From: an uncultured Anderseniella sp.
GTDB taxonomy: Bacteria > Pseudomonadota > Alphaproteobacteria > Rhizobiales > Aestuariivirgaceae
DNA: 64,000 nt
Direction: 5' to 3'
Assembly: GCA_947488295.1 (NCBI GenBank)
Contig: CANKYU010000005.1
Span: 333,488-397,487, forward strand
The translations under genes were made by a program, and so were the position numbers. Positions within the stretch are counted from its first letter, which is position 1. Each line of letters starts with the position of its first letter. This document shows, one piece after another, positions 27,217-35,457 of this stretch. The notes under the pieces are model-generated. The model was given only the letters and a program-made list of their open reading frames with translations, was not told where the DNA came from and did not search any database.

Positions 27217-28368
27217 CTACAGCACCATGTCCTCTACTGCCTTGGGATGTTCAGTGATCTGTTCATAGCCGTTTTCGGTGACAATGAAGCTGTCGCCGAC
27301 CTGCGCGCGAAATGATTTGGTGACGCTGACCGACCCGTCAACTGCCAGCACCATGCCGGGCTGCAGAACCGTCTTGTCGCCGTATACAAGTTCCGGTTTC
27401 TCCAGAAAACTGTATCCGGTGGCGCGGCCGCAGCGGAACGGATAATCGTGACCCGCCGATTGGATTACCTCGGCATAAGCAGCATGGACGGTTTCAGCCG
27501 TCACCCCGGGACGCAGGACGGAAAGGGCAGCCGCCTGACTGGCAACGGCAACTTCATAAACCTCGGCCTGCTTCTGGTCCCTGATCTCGCCTATCCAGAA
27601 AGTGCGATCAAAGCCAAGCTTGAAGCGGTGAAAATTCGTCATGCCGCAAAAGCACAGGAATACCGGATCGCCCTGCTTCATGATCCGGGTCGAGGCGCGA
27701 TGATGCGGTTTTGTGATGTCACGGCCCGACGCCATGATCTGCAGGAAATGGGTGTTGGGTGACATGCACTTGTCATCATAGTGCGCGGTCAACAGGTCTG
27801 CTGCCTTGCGGGTTCCTGCAGCAGATGTCGCCAATGCGACCTCGTACTCTGCCACATTGCTGCCGATGGCAGCGCGTCCGGCATCCATCATCGCCATGGC
27901 CACCTGGCCTGCATGACGGGCCAGTTGCAGTTCTTCCGGTGACTTGACCATGCGCATCCCTGCAATCACCGGCATGACGTCGACAAGGCGGTCCGGTTCG
28001 ACAAGATGGTCGATATAGTTGCGCACAATGGCCGGCATCAGGTCCGGTTCGATGCCGATGTTTCCGGATCCCGCCACAATGGCGGGCAGCTGTTCGCGCC
28101 ATTCGTCACCAAGGCCGTCATTCCATTCGGCGATCCGGTCGACCCGGGCAGATGCCTCGGCCATGTCCTTTTCCATGCTTGGCGTGATCAGCAGGCTGTC
28201 GCCATCGCGCGGCACGACCAGAATAGTCGGACGACCGAAATCCATATGCAAATAGTCATAATAGCCAGTGAGATAATAGACGCTGTCATCATCGGTGATC
28301 ACAGCACAATCAATGCCCGCGGCGGCAAGACGGGTGCGCAATTGCTGCATACGCTGTTCGAACATCAT
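27217..28368 (-). CDS. M24 (creatinase/Xaa-Pro peptidase) family protein lacking the metal site
   Basis: 383 residues: an N-terminal creatinase domain (about 5-130) and a C-terminal pita-bread domain (about 140-375). Of the five usual metal ligands only one Asp is clear (Asp254, FDRTF). The first Asp is missing, His is replaced in GRATGYS (315-320), and the Glu pair reads Asp344 and Gly358. So it is not an ordinary metallo-aminopeptidase. It may be metal-free like creatinase, or catalytically changed. Its ATG overlaps the stop of the M20 hydrolase gene (ATGA). The pair probably degrades one imported N-acyl or amidine compound; substrate unknown. Confidence 0.85.
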   Translation of the reverse strand: MMFEQRMQQLRTRLAAAGIDCAVITDDDSVYYLTGYYDYLHMDFGRPTILVVPRDGDSLLITPSMEKDMAEASARVDRIAEWNDGLGDEWREQLPAIVAGSGNIGIEPDLMPAIVRNYIDHLVEPDRLVDVMPVIAGMRMVKSPEELQLARHAGQVAMAMMDAGRAAIGSNVAEYEVALATSAAGTRKAADLLTAHYDDKCMSPNTHFLQIMASGRDITKPHHRASTRIMKQGDPVFLCFCGMTNFHRFKLGFDRTFWIGEIRDQKQAEVYEVAVASQAAALSVLRPGVTAETVHAAYAEVIQSAGHDYPFRCGRATGYSFLEKPELVYGDKTVLQPGMVLAVDGSVSVTKSFRAQVGDSFIVTENGYEQITEHPKAVEDMVL

Positions 28369-29543
28369 CCACCCTCACCCAGTTGCTGTTCCACCAGGGT
28401 GACCCAGTAGGACGACCCGGGCACCAGCGCTGCATCGTTGAAATCGTAGTCTGACGAATGCAGGGCTCTGGCGTGATCACCTTCGGTGCCATTGCCCATC
28501 AGCATGAAGCATCCAGGTCGCGCGGCCGCAAGATGAGCGAAGTCTTCCGAAAACAGTTTTGCCGGGCAATCACCATCTACCGCGTCATCGCCGGCAAGCG
28601 ATTGGGCTGCCTGAACGGCTGCACGTGTCGCGCCTGCGGCGTTGATGGTGGCGGGAAAGATCGTGTCATACGACACGGTTGCGACCACACCATGGGCGGC
28701 GCAGATGCCGTCCACGATCCGGCGCATATGCAGCTCTGTCGCCTGGTTGATTTCTGGGGAAAGTGCCCTTGAGTCACCGCGCAATATGGCCTTGCCCGGC
28801 AACACGTTGCGCCTGCCATCGCTTTCAAATTCGGTTACGGACACGACGCCGTTCAGGCTGGGATCAAGCTTGCGGGACACAATGGTTTGCAGCGCGCCGA
28901 CTATTTCGGAACCGACCATGATGGCATCGACCCCCATGTGCGGTAAGGCGGCATGCCCGCCATGAGCGGTGATTTCAATTTCGAACAGGCTTTCACTGGC
29001 GGTTATGGCGTTTGCCCGGGATGCAAATGTGCCGGTCTCCATTCCCGGAATATTGTGCATGCCATGCACTTGATCCACGCCGAACCTGTCGAACAGTCCA
29101 TCGTCCAGCATGGCCGCAGCGCCGAGGCCGTATTCCTCATTGGGCTGGAATATGAAGACGACACGGCCGTTGAAGTTGCCGTTTTCCGACAGGTGCTTGG
29201 CAGCGCCCAACAACATAGAAGTATGCCCGTCATGGCCACAGGCATGCATGACCCCATCATTGGCCGACTTGTAGGCAACTTTGCCGGTTTCGCTGATCGG
29301 CAAGGCGTCCATGTCGGCGCGCAGTCCAATACTGCGGGTCGCGTTGCCCTTCTGAAGCACACCGACGACACCGGTCTGTCCCAGTCCGACATGGACTTCC
29401 AAACCGAAACTGGCCAGAAGTTCAGCAACCTTGCCGGCTGTGCGGTGTTCGTTGAATCCAAGTTCCGGATGTTGGTGGAAGTCGTGCCGCCACCTGGTCA
29501 TCAGGTCTTCAAGGGGGCTGGTTGGTGCATCTTTGTGTACCAT
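28365..29543 (-). CDS. M20D-type amidohydrolase (hippurate hydrolase / N-acyl amino acid deacylase like)
   Basis: 392 residues from ATG 29543 (MVHKDAPTS), which has GGAG 6 nt upstream. In-frame ATGs at 29564 and 29555 are alternatives. Two-metal site residues are visible: RADMDALP, ACGHDGH (Cys and His), NEEYGLGA (Glu pair), VHGMHNIPG, and the late HSSDYDFND. An M20 dimerisation domain (about 185-300) is inserted. Removes an acyl group from an N-acylated amino acid or auxin-type amide; true substrate unknown. Translationally coupled to the M24 gene. Confidence 0.9.
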   Translation of the reverse strand: MVHKDAPTSPLEDLMTRWRHDFHQHPELGFNEHRTAGKVAELLASFGLEVHVGLGQTGVVGVLQKGNATRSIGLRADMDALPISETGKVAYKSANDGVMHACGHDGHTSMLLGAAKHLSENGNFNGRVVFIFQPNEEYGLGAAAMLDDGLFDRFGVDQVHGMHNIPGMETGTFASRANAITASESLFEIEITAHGGHAALPHMGVDAIMVGSEIVGALQTIVSRKLDPSLNGVVSVTEFESDGRRNVLPGKAILRGDSRALSPEINQATELHMRRIVDGICAAHGVVATVSYDTIFPATINAAGATRAAVQAAQSLAGDDAVDGDCPAKLFSEDFAHLAAARPGCFMLMGNGTEGDHARALHSSDYDFNDAALVPGSSYWVTLVEQQLGEGG

Positions 29544-29619
29544 GCGTCTCTCCATGACAATCATGCCTGTCAGTTACTGCCGGCATCATCCTGCCTGACC
29601 CTTTTGACAGAGCGGAAAG

Positions 29620-30069
29620 TCAGTGGCAACAACCCTTGCCCAAAGCTTTCAGGCGCCAGTAGTTGTAGGGCAAAGGGGTCAGAAAACCCGCCAGTAGCAT
29701 GATCGGAATAACCCACCAGGTGAGTCGGGCACCGCCGGTGAGCAACACATCGACCGTGTTCATGGCAATTTCCATCGACACCATCGATATCAATGACATC
29801 CCAATGGCCGTTCTGAAAGCAAGGTTCAGGGCCATCTGGCGGCTCAGTATAAAGGTTTCGAGCGCAATGGATGTCAGGATACCGTTGACGATCGCCAGTG
29901 ACATGATGGCGAGTGTGGGCCATGGGATACCGGTGAACTGGAAGAAGGCGATGGTGCCCATGTCACCTATGGCGCAGCCCAGAAGACACCAGGATGTGTT
30001 TACCGACGCCTGTTTCCAGATCGGTCCGTCGCGCCAGTTGAGCGCGGTTATTGTTGCAGCGAATGCCAT
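29620..30069 (-). CDS. DUF4396 membrane protein, predicted metal-induced
   Basis: 149 residues from ATG 30069 (MAFAATITALNW, GGAG 6 nt upstream). Upstream in-frame codons lie inside the promoter, so the longer frame is rejected. Three or four membrane helices hold the DUF4396 motifs: QASVNTSWCLLGCAIGD (20-36), IALETFILSR (68-77) and the Met-rich MSLISMVSMEIAMN (91-104). The tail ends KGCCH. Cys and Met placement suggests soft-metal contact. It is driven by a CueR-type promoter (30114-30144), which supports a copper, silver or gold role. No biochemical role is established to my knowledge. Confidence 0.8.
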   Translation of the reverse strand: MAFAATITALNWRDGPIWKQASVNTSWCLLGCAIGDMGTIAFFQFTGIPWPTLAIMSLAIVNGILTSIALETFILSRQMALNLAFRTAIGMSLISMVSMEIAMNTVDVLLTGGARLTWWVIPIMLLAGFLTPLPYNYWRLKALGKGCCH

Positions 30070-30113
30070 GCCGGCTCCGGTTCTTGTAAGGTTGTTTGAC
30101 GATCCACATATAC

Positions 30114-30144
30114 TCTGTAATGCTTCCAGCGACTGGAAGGTCAA
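30114..30144 (-). promoter_or_regulatory. CueR-type (MerR family) promoter/operator of the DUF4396 gene
   Basis: Read on the minus strand: -35 TTGACC (30144-30139), an unusually long 19-bp spacer, and -10 TACAGA (30119-30114). The spacer contains the palindromic arms CTTCCAG and CTGGAAG, as in copA promoters controlled by CueR/HmrR. The 19-bp spacer is the hallmark of MerR-activated promoters. It lies just upstream of the divergent cueR-like gene, so it is its obvious target. Confidence 0.85.
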
Positions 30145-30157
30145 GAGATATCACAGG

Positions 30158-30544
30158 ATGAACATTGGAAAGATAGCCAAGCAGGCAGACTTGCCGACCA
30201 AAACCGTGCGTTATTATGCCGACATCGGCCTGGTGACGCCGTCGGGAAGGTCGAGCGCAGGGTATCGCGTCTATACCGAGGTCGAACTCAACAAGCTGCG
30301 ATTCGTGCGCAGCGCCAGATCATTCGGTTTCACGGTTGAAGAATGCCGCGAACTGCTGGGGCTTTACGAGGACCGCGACCGGTCCAGCCGTGACGTCAAG
30401 CGCATGGCCCTGCAACGGATCCGCGAAATCGAGGACAAGATGGTCGAGCTGCAGACCCTGCATGACGAACTCTCCAGGCTGGCAGCGTCCTGCCGTGGCG
30501 ACGACCGGGCCGATTGCCCGATACTGACTGGACTTTCCAAATGA
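30158..30544 (+). CDS. cueR: CueR/HmrR-type Cu(I)-responsive MerR regulator
   Basis: 128 residues from ATG 30158. MerR winged helix (1-70: MNIGKIAKQADLPTKTVRYYADIGL), a dimerisation helix (about 75-110), and a metal loop with Cys112 and Cys120 in CRGDDRADC. These positions and the loop are those of E. coli CueR, which binds Cu(I), Ag(I) or Au(I). The second metal-loop residue pattern (no third Cys) argues against ZntR, PbrR or MerR. Divergent from the DUF4396 gene. Its stop overlaps the start of the dioxygenase gene (ATGA), so the two are co-translated. Confidence 0.9.
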   Translation: MNIGKIAKQADLPTKTVRYYADIGLVTPSGRSSAGYRVYTEVELNKLRFVRSARSFGFTVEECRELLGLYEDRDRSSRDVKRMALQRIREIEDKMVELQTLHDELSRLAASCRGDDRADCPILTGLSK

Positions 30545-31446
30545 CTGTGCAAGGCGCGTTTAAGGTGCGGAAACTGACGGGCCATATCGGTGCCGAAATT
30601 TCCGGCATCGAGCTGAGCAAGGCCATCCCGGAGGCCGACAAGGCCGCGTTGCGTGATTGCCTGGCCCGATATCAGGTCATCTTCTTTCGTGATCAGCATC
30701 TGGACCTGCAGCAGCAGAAAACCGTGACGGAAATATTCGGCCCTGCCCTGCAACTGCCCTATGTCACCGCCATGGACAGCGAACCGGAAGTGATCCGTGT
30801 CTACAAGGGCGCTGACGAGAAAGGCGGCGTGTTCGGCGGTGACTGGCATTCGGATTTCAGTTTTCTCGAACGGCCACCCTCAGGTTCGGTTCTGAACGCC
30901 CATACGCTGCCGCCCCATGGCGGGGACACACTGTGGGCCAGCCAGGCTGCCGCATGGGATGCCTTGCCGGCCCCACTGCAGGAATTGCTGCTTGGCCGCG
31001 ATGCGATCCATGTCGGCAAGCCTTATGGCGTGAAGTGGGCGCCACCGGTCAATGAGCAGTCCGGGGCCGGCATAAAGATGTCCCGGGGCGACCCGACCGC
31101 CGATGAGGAAAGGAGGCATCCTGCCGTTTTGCAGAACCCCGTGTCCGGCCGGCGCATGCTGTACCTGAACCCGACATATGTCACCCGGCTCGACGGGTTG
31201 AGCGAAGCTGAAAGCGCGCCCCTGCTCGACCAGATACAACGCCATGTCACCCGGCCCGAATTCTGCATACGCCATTCGTGGACGCCGGGCACCATCGCAG
31301 TATGGGACAACCTGGCGACCCAGCATTATGCAGTGAACGACTATCAGGGCCATGAACGGCTGATGTACCGGACGACATTTTCCGGAATGTCGCCGCGTGC
31401 AATGGCAGCAATACCGGAGAAACCCGGGCAGGCAGCAGCGGAATAA
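30541..31446 (+). CDS. TauD/TfdA-family Fe(II)/2-oxoglutarate dioxygenase
   Basis: 301 residues from ATG 30541, overlapping the cueR-like stop by 4 nt. Iron ligands His103 and Asp105 (GDWHSDFSF) and His262 (TQHYAVNDY), with 2-oxoglutarate-binding Arg273, are present at the TauD spacing. It should hydroxylate a small organic acid, sulfonate or amine. The taurine-specific residues cannot be confirmed and no sulfonate transporter is nearby. Coupling to a copper regulator is unusual and may be accidental. Confidence 0.9.
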   Translation: MTVQGAFKVRKLTGHIGAEISGIELSKAIPEADKAALRDCLARYQVIFFRDQHLDLQQQKTVTEIFGPALQLPYVTAMDSEPEVIRVYKGADEKGGVFGGDWHSDFSFLERPPSGSVLNAHTLPPHGGDTLWASQAAAWDALPAPLQELLLGRDAIHVGKPYGVKWAPPVNEQSGAGIKMSRGDPTADEERRHPAVLQNPVSGRRMLYLNPTYVTRLDGLSEAESAPLLDQIQRHVTRPEFCIRHSWTPGTIAVWDNLATQHYAVNDYQGHERLMYRTTFSGMSPRAMAAIPEKPGQAAAE

Positions 31447-31493
31447 CTCAATTTCCTTGACCGCCGCCCGCTTCTGCCGCACACACCGCGCCC

Positions 31494-32828
31494 ATGACCC
31501 AGACAACACATCCGCCCGTTCCCACCATTGGTCTCGTTTCCCTAGGCTGCCCGAAAGCGCTGGTCGATTCGGAACGTATCCTGACCCAGCTTCGCGCAGA
31601 GGGTTATGTGATCTCGCCGGACTATGATGGTGCCGATGCGGTAATCGTGAACACCTGCGGCTTTCTGGATTCAGCCAAGGCGGAAAGCCTTGCCGCCATT
31701 GGCGAGGCAGTGAAGGAGAACGGCAAGGTCATCGTAACCGGTTGCATGGGCAAGGACGCTGACACCATTCAGGCGGCTCATCCCCAGGTTCTGGCCGTCA
31801 CTGGCCCGCAGCAGTACGATGCCGTCGTCGGCGCCGTGCATGATGCCGTACCGCCGGTTCATGATCCCAAGTTCGACCTGGTGCCGGATCAGGGGTTGCG
31901 CCTGACGCCCAAACATTACGCGTACCTGAAGATTTCCGAGGGCTGCAATAACCGCTGTTCTTTCTGCATCATTCCGTCCCTGCGCGGCGATCTTGCGTCA
32001 CGCCCCATGGCATCTGTCCTGTATGAAGCTGAGCGCCTGGTGAAGGCTGGTACGAAAGAGCTGCTGGTGATCAGCCAGGACACATCGGCCTACGGCATGG
32101 ATATCAAGTACGCCGAGAGCAAGTATCGCGGCCGTGACGTGAAGGCGAAGTTCATCGATATGGCGCGTGAACTGGGTGACCTGGGCGCCTGGGTCCGGTT
32201 GCACTATGTCTACCCCTACCCGCACGTGGATGACGCCATTGAGCTGATGGCGGACGGCAAGGTACTGCCCTATCTCGACATCCCGTTTCAGCATGCTGCG
32301 CCCGGGGTGTTGAAAAACATGCGCCGCCCGGCAAATCAGGAAAAGGTGCTGGAACGCATTCACAGATGGCGCCGGACCTGTCCCGACCTCGCCATCCGTT
32401 CCACATTCATCGTCGGTTTTCCCGGAGAGACAGAAGAGGATTTTGAGTATCTTCTGCAGTGGATGCGCGAGGCGAGAATAGAACGTGCAGGGTGTTTCAA
32501 GTACGAGCATGTCGATGGCGCGAAAGCCAATGAACTGCCCGGAGCCGTTGCGCCGGACATCATGGAAGACCGGTGGCATAGGTTCATGGCCGCGCAGGCG
32601 GACATATCGGCTGAGATCATGGCGTCGAAGGTAGGCCGTGAAATTGACGTACTGATTGACGACGTTGACATCGAGGAAGGCGAGGCCATTGGCCGGTCGG
32701 TCTGGGATGCGCCGGAGATTGACGGCAATGTGTTTTTGCCAAACGAAACCGATCTGAAGTCAGGTGATATGGTTCGGGCCAGGATCGTTGATGCAGAAGA
32801 GTATGATCTGGTCGGCGAGCTGGTCTGA
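31494..32828 (+). CDS. rimO: Ribosomal protein S12 methylthiotransferase
   Basis: 444 residues. N-terminal MTTase domain (GLVSLGCPKALVDSERI, VNTCGFLDSAK, VTGCMGKD with its three cluster Cys), a radical SAM core with CNNRCSFC (about 146-153), and a C-terminal TRAM domain (about 375-444). Adds a methylthio group to the conserved Asp of ribosomal protein S12. The SLGCPKALVDSE motif separates RimO from MiaB. Confidence 0.97.
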   Translation: MTQTTHPPVPTIGLVSLGCPKALVDSERILTQLRAEGYVISPDYDGADAVIVNTCGFLDSAKAESLAAIGEAVKENGKVIVTGCMGKDADTIQAAHPQVLAVTGPQQYDAVVGAVHDAVPPVHDPKFDLVPDQGLRLTPKHYAYLKISEGCNNRCSFCIIPSLRGDLASRPMASVLYEAERLVKAGTKELLVISQDTSAYGMDIKYAESKYRGRDVKAKFIDMARELGDLGAWVRLHYVYPYPHVDDAIELMADGKVLPYLDIPFQHAAPGVLKNMRRPANQEKVLERIHRWRRTCPDLAIRSTFIVGFPGETEEDFEYLLQWMREARIERAGCFKYEHVDGAKANELPGAVAPDIMEDRWHRFMAAQADISAEIMASKVGREIDVLIDDVDIEEGEAIGRSVWDAPEIDGNVFLPNETDLKSGDMVRARIVDAEEYDLVGELV

Positions 32829-32875
32829 CCGACTCCCGGCAGAGCCTGCGCAAACCAACCCTTTACGGAGCCAGG

Positions 32876-33244
32876 ATGACACTTGAGGAATACAACACCT
32901 ATTGCGCATCACTGACCGCCACGACCCATGTCGTGCAATGGGGCGGAGCGCATGTCTGGAAGGTGGGCGGCAAGGTATTTGCTGTAGCCGGCTGGAGCAA
33001 GGATGACACCTTTGCCGTCACGTTCAAGGTTTCCGACCTCGCATATGAAATCCTCAAGGAGCAGCCCGGTCTGCGGCCCGCGCCTTATCTTGCATCACGC
33101 GGCATGAAGTGGATCCAGCACTACGCCCAACCGGGTCTCGATGATGCCGGACTTAAGGACTACATCGCTGAATCTCACAAGATCGTTGCCATGGGCCTGA
33201 CCAGGAAACTGCAGCGTGAACTTGGTGTGGGCAGCGCAGCCTGA
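32876..33244 (+). CDS. MmcQ/YjbR family protein
   Basis: 122 residues, double-wing YjbR-type fold (MTLEEYNTYCASL, THVVQWGGAHVWKVGGKVFAV, FKVSDLAYEILKEQPGLRPAPYL). Members are often annotated as DNA-binding, but that is weakly supported. It lies 47 nt downstream of rimO on the same strand and may be co-transcribed. Converges on the LTxxQ-type gene, 5 nt between stops. Confidence 0.88.
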   Translation: MTLEEYNTYCASLTATTHVVQWGGAHVWKVGGKVFAVAGWSKDDTFAVTFKVSDLAYEILKEQPGLRPAPYLASRGMKWIQHYAQPGLDDAGLKDYIAESHKIVAMGLTRKLQRELGVGSAA

Positions 33245-33249
33245 CCGGG

Positions 33250-33654
33250 TTACTTTGCCGCCCGGACGATCTTGTCCTCTGTTTGCTTGGTGATCTTGTC
33301 GTATTCCTGCAACTGGGTTGGTGTCAGCACCTTTGCAAGCGCGTTGCGCTCGTCGCGCGCCGCCGACTGAAGTGGGCCACTGGCCTTCATCAACAGGGAC
33401 ATTTTCGGCGTTGCGGATTTGCGGATCCCGTATTTTCGGAAGATCTTGTTAAAGCGAGCGTTGGACTTGCGCATGATCCGTTTCACCTTGCGCCGCTGGC
33501 TCCCGGTCATCTTGATCTTGCGCTCAAAACCGGAATCGTAAATTGAAGCGGCTTGAGCGGGCTGGACAGCCACGGTCGGCACACTGATGGCAACAACTCC
33601 TGCTGCCAGTAAAACACCGGTAAATGCACCGCGAAAACAGTTGTGAAATTTCAT
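33250..33654 (-). CDS. Small exported basic protein with an LTPxQ motif (Spy/CpxP-like)
   Basis: 134 residues. Signal peptide (FTGVLLAAGVVAISVPTVAVQPAQA), then a Lys/Arg-rich helical mature part with MTGSQRRKVKRIMRKSNARF and the later LTPTQLQEYDKI, the LTxxQ motif of Spy/CpxP-type periplasmic chaperones. The mature protein is unusually basic. A perfect palindrome (33709-33729) overlies the promoter region, so expression is probably regulated. Role unknown. Confidence 0.75.
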   Translation of the reverse strand: MKFHNCFRGAFTGVLLAAGVVAISVPTVAVQPAQAASIYDSGFERKIKMTGSQRRKVKRIMRKSNARFNKIFRKYGIRKSATPKMSLLMKASGPLQSAARDERNALAKVLTPTQLQEYDKITKQTEDKIVRAAK

Positions 33655-33708
33655 CTGGAATCATGCCCCTTGTTAAAACCAGCGCCGTCCGCTTACGCGA
33701 TCAGATCA

Positions 33709-33729
33709 TTGACCAACAATAGTGGTCAA
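33709..33729. promoter_or_regulatory. Perfect palindrome over the promoter of the LTPxQ gene
   Basis: TTGACCA (33709-33715) and TGGTCAA (33723-33729) with a 7-bp spacer. On the minus strand TTGACC can serve as a -35 box, with a weak TCTGAT -10 18 bp later. The site is about 55 bp upstream of the start codon at 33654. Regulator unknown. Confidence 0.55.
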
Positions 33730-33818
33730 ATCAAAGTTCGGGCTGTGACACAGATTTCCGACAAGTGTGACTTTTTTGCATCAGGTCGCGTAACGGCAAT
33801 CGGCAGCAAAAACACAAC

Positions 33819-35351
33819 CTACAGTGGAATGTTGTCGTGCTTCTTCCACGGATTTTCGACCTGCTTGTTACGCAGCATGTTCAGCGCACGCGAGATACGC
33901 CGGCGGGTTGCATTGGGCATGATGACTTCGTCAATGTATCCGCGTTCTGCCGCCACGAACGGATTGGCGAAACGGTCCTCATAGTCCTTCGTGCGCTGGG
34001 CAATCTTGTCCTTGTCGTCCAATTCCGAGCGATAAATGATCTCCGCGGCCCCTTTCGGGCCCATAACGGCTATTTCGGCTGTCGGCCAGGCGTAGTTCAC
34101 ATCGCCGCGAATATGCTTTGAACTCATCACGTCATAGGCGCCGCCATATGCCTTGCGGGTGATGACGGTCACCTTGGGGACCGTTGCTTCGGCATAGGCA
34201 AACAACAGCTTCGCGCCATGCTTGATCAGCCCGCCATACTCCTGATCAGTTCCAGGCAGGAAGCCGGGCACATCCACGAAGGTCACCAGCGGAATATTGA
34301 AACAATCACAGAAGCGAACGAAGCGGGCCGCCTTGCGGCTGGCGTCACTATCCAGCACCCCTGCCAGCACCATTGGCTGATTCGCGATGATGCCCACCGT
34401 GTGACCTTCGACACGGGCAAACCCCACAACAATGTTTTTTGCATGGGCTTCCTGAATTTCGAAAAAATCTCCCTCATCAACCGTCTTGTGGATCAATTCC
34501 TTGATGTCATAAGGCTGGTTGGGGTTGGCCGGTATAAGGGTATCGAGTGAGCTGTCCAGCCGTTCCCCATCATCATCGGTTGGCACATCGGGTGCGTCTT
34601 CAGTGTTGGACGCCGGCAGGAAATCAATCAGCCTGCGCATCTGCAACAGGGCCTCGACATCATTTTCATAGCCCTTGTCGGCCACCGACGATTTTACGGC
34701 GTGCACCGATGCACCACCGAGATCCTCAGCCGTCACGGTTTCATTGGTCACGGTCTTCACCACGTCCGGTCCGGTGACAAACATGTAGCTGGTATCCTTC
34801 ACCATGAAGATGAAGTCGGTCATCGCCGGTGAATACACATCGCCGCCCGCACATGGCCCCATGATCACCGAAATCTGCGGAATGACACCGGAAGCCATCA
34901 CATTGCGCTGGAACACTTCGCCATATCCGCCAAGTGCGGCCACACCTTCCTGGATGCGCGCGCCGCCTGCATCAAACAGGCCGATGATCGGCGCCCGGTT
35001 CTGCAGCGCCATATCCTGAATCTTGGTAATCTTCTTCGCATGCGCCTCTGACAGCGATCCGCCAAACACCGTAAAATCCTTGGCGAACAGATACACCGTG
35101 CGCCCGTTGACGGTGCCCCAGCCGGTCACGACACCATCGCCTGGAATTTTCTGATCCTGCATGCCGAAATCGGAACAGCGATGTTCGACAAACATGTCGA
35201 ACTCCTCGAACGAGCCTTCGTCGAGCAACAGGTCGATGCGTTCGCGCGCCGTCAGTTTTCCCCGCTTGTGCTGTGCTTCGATACGGCGTTCGCCGCCACC
35301 AAGACGAGCCACGTCACGGCGCTGCTGAAGTTGGTTGAGAATATCCTGCAT
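33819..35351 (-). CDS. pccB: Propionyl-CoA carboxylase beta (carboxyltransferase) subunit
   Basis: 510 residues from ATG 35351 (MQDILNQLQQRRDVARLGGG), the standard PccB length. The frame runs further upstream but the added part is not family-like. Two crotonase-type carboxyltransferase halves: ERIDLLLDEGSFEE, SGGARIQEGVAALGGYGEVF, IMGPCAGGDVYSPA, then DVPGFLPGTDQEYGGLIKHGAK and AYGGAYDVMSSKH. Partner of pccA at 25064. Upstream there is an ACTTGCC/GGCAAGT inverted repeat (35398-35419). Confidence 0.96.
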   Translation of the reverse strand: MQDILNQLQQRRDVARLGGGERRIEAQHKRGKLTARERIDLLLDEGSFEEFDMFVEHRCSDFGMQDQKIPGDGVVTGWGTVNGRTVYLFAKDFTVFGGSLSEAHAKKITKIQDMALQNRAPIIGLFDAGGARIQEGVAALGGYGEVFQRNVMASGVIPQISVIMGPCAGGDVYSPAMTDFIFMVKDTSYMFVTGPDVVKTVTNETVTAEDLGGASVHAVKSSVADKGYENDVEALLQMRRLIDFLPASNTEDAPDVPTDDDGERLDSSLDTLIPANPNQPYDIKELIHKTVDEGDFFEIQEAHAKNIVVGFARVEGHTVGIIANQPMVLAGVLDSDASRKAARFVRFCDCFNIPLVTFVDVPGFLPGTDQEYGGLIKHGAKLLFAYAEATVPKVTVITRKAYGGAYDVMSSKHIRGDVNYAWPTAEIAVMGPKGAAEIIYRSELDDKDKIAQRTKDYEDRFANPFVAAERGYIDEVIMPNATRRRISRALNMLRNKQVENPWKKHDNIPL

Positions 35352-35397
35352 GTCAAAATCCCCTGCCCTGAACGGCGATTGTTCGAAGTGTTCTATC

Positions 35398-35419
35398 ACT
35401 TGCCTGCAGCAAGGCAAGT
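35398..35419. repeat. Inverted repeat upstream of pccB
   Basis: ACTTGCC (35398-35404) and GGCAAGT (35413-35419) with an 8-bp spacer, 47 bp before the pccB start. No T-run follows on the minus strand, so an operator is more likely than a terminator for the upstream ATP12 gene. Confidence 0.4.
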
Positions 35420-35457
35420 CGTACCTTTGGCCACTAACAACCCGGTCAGGGCAATAC

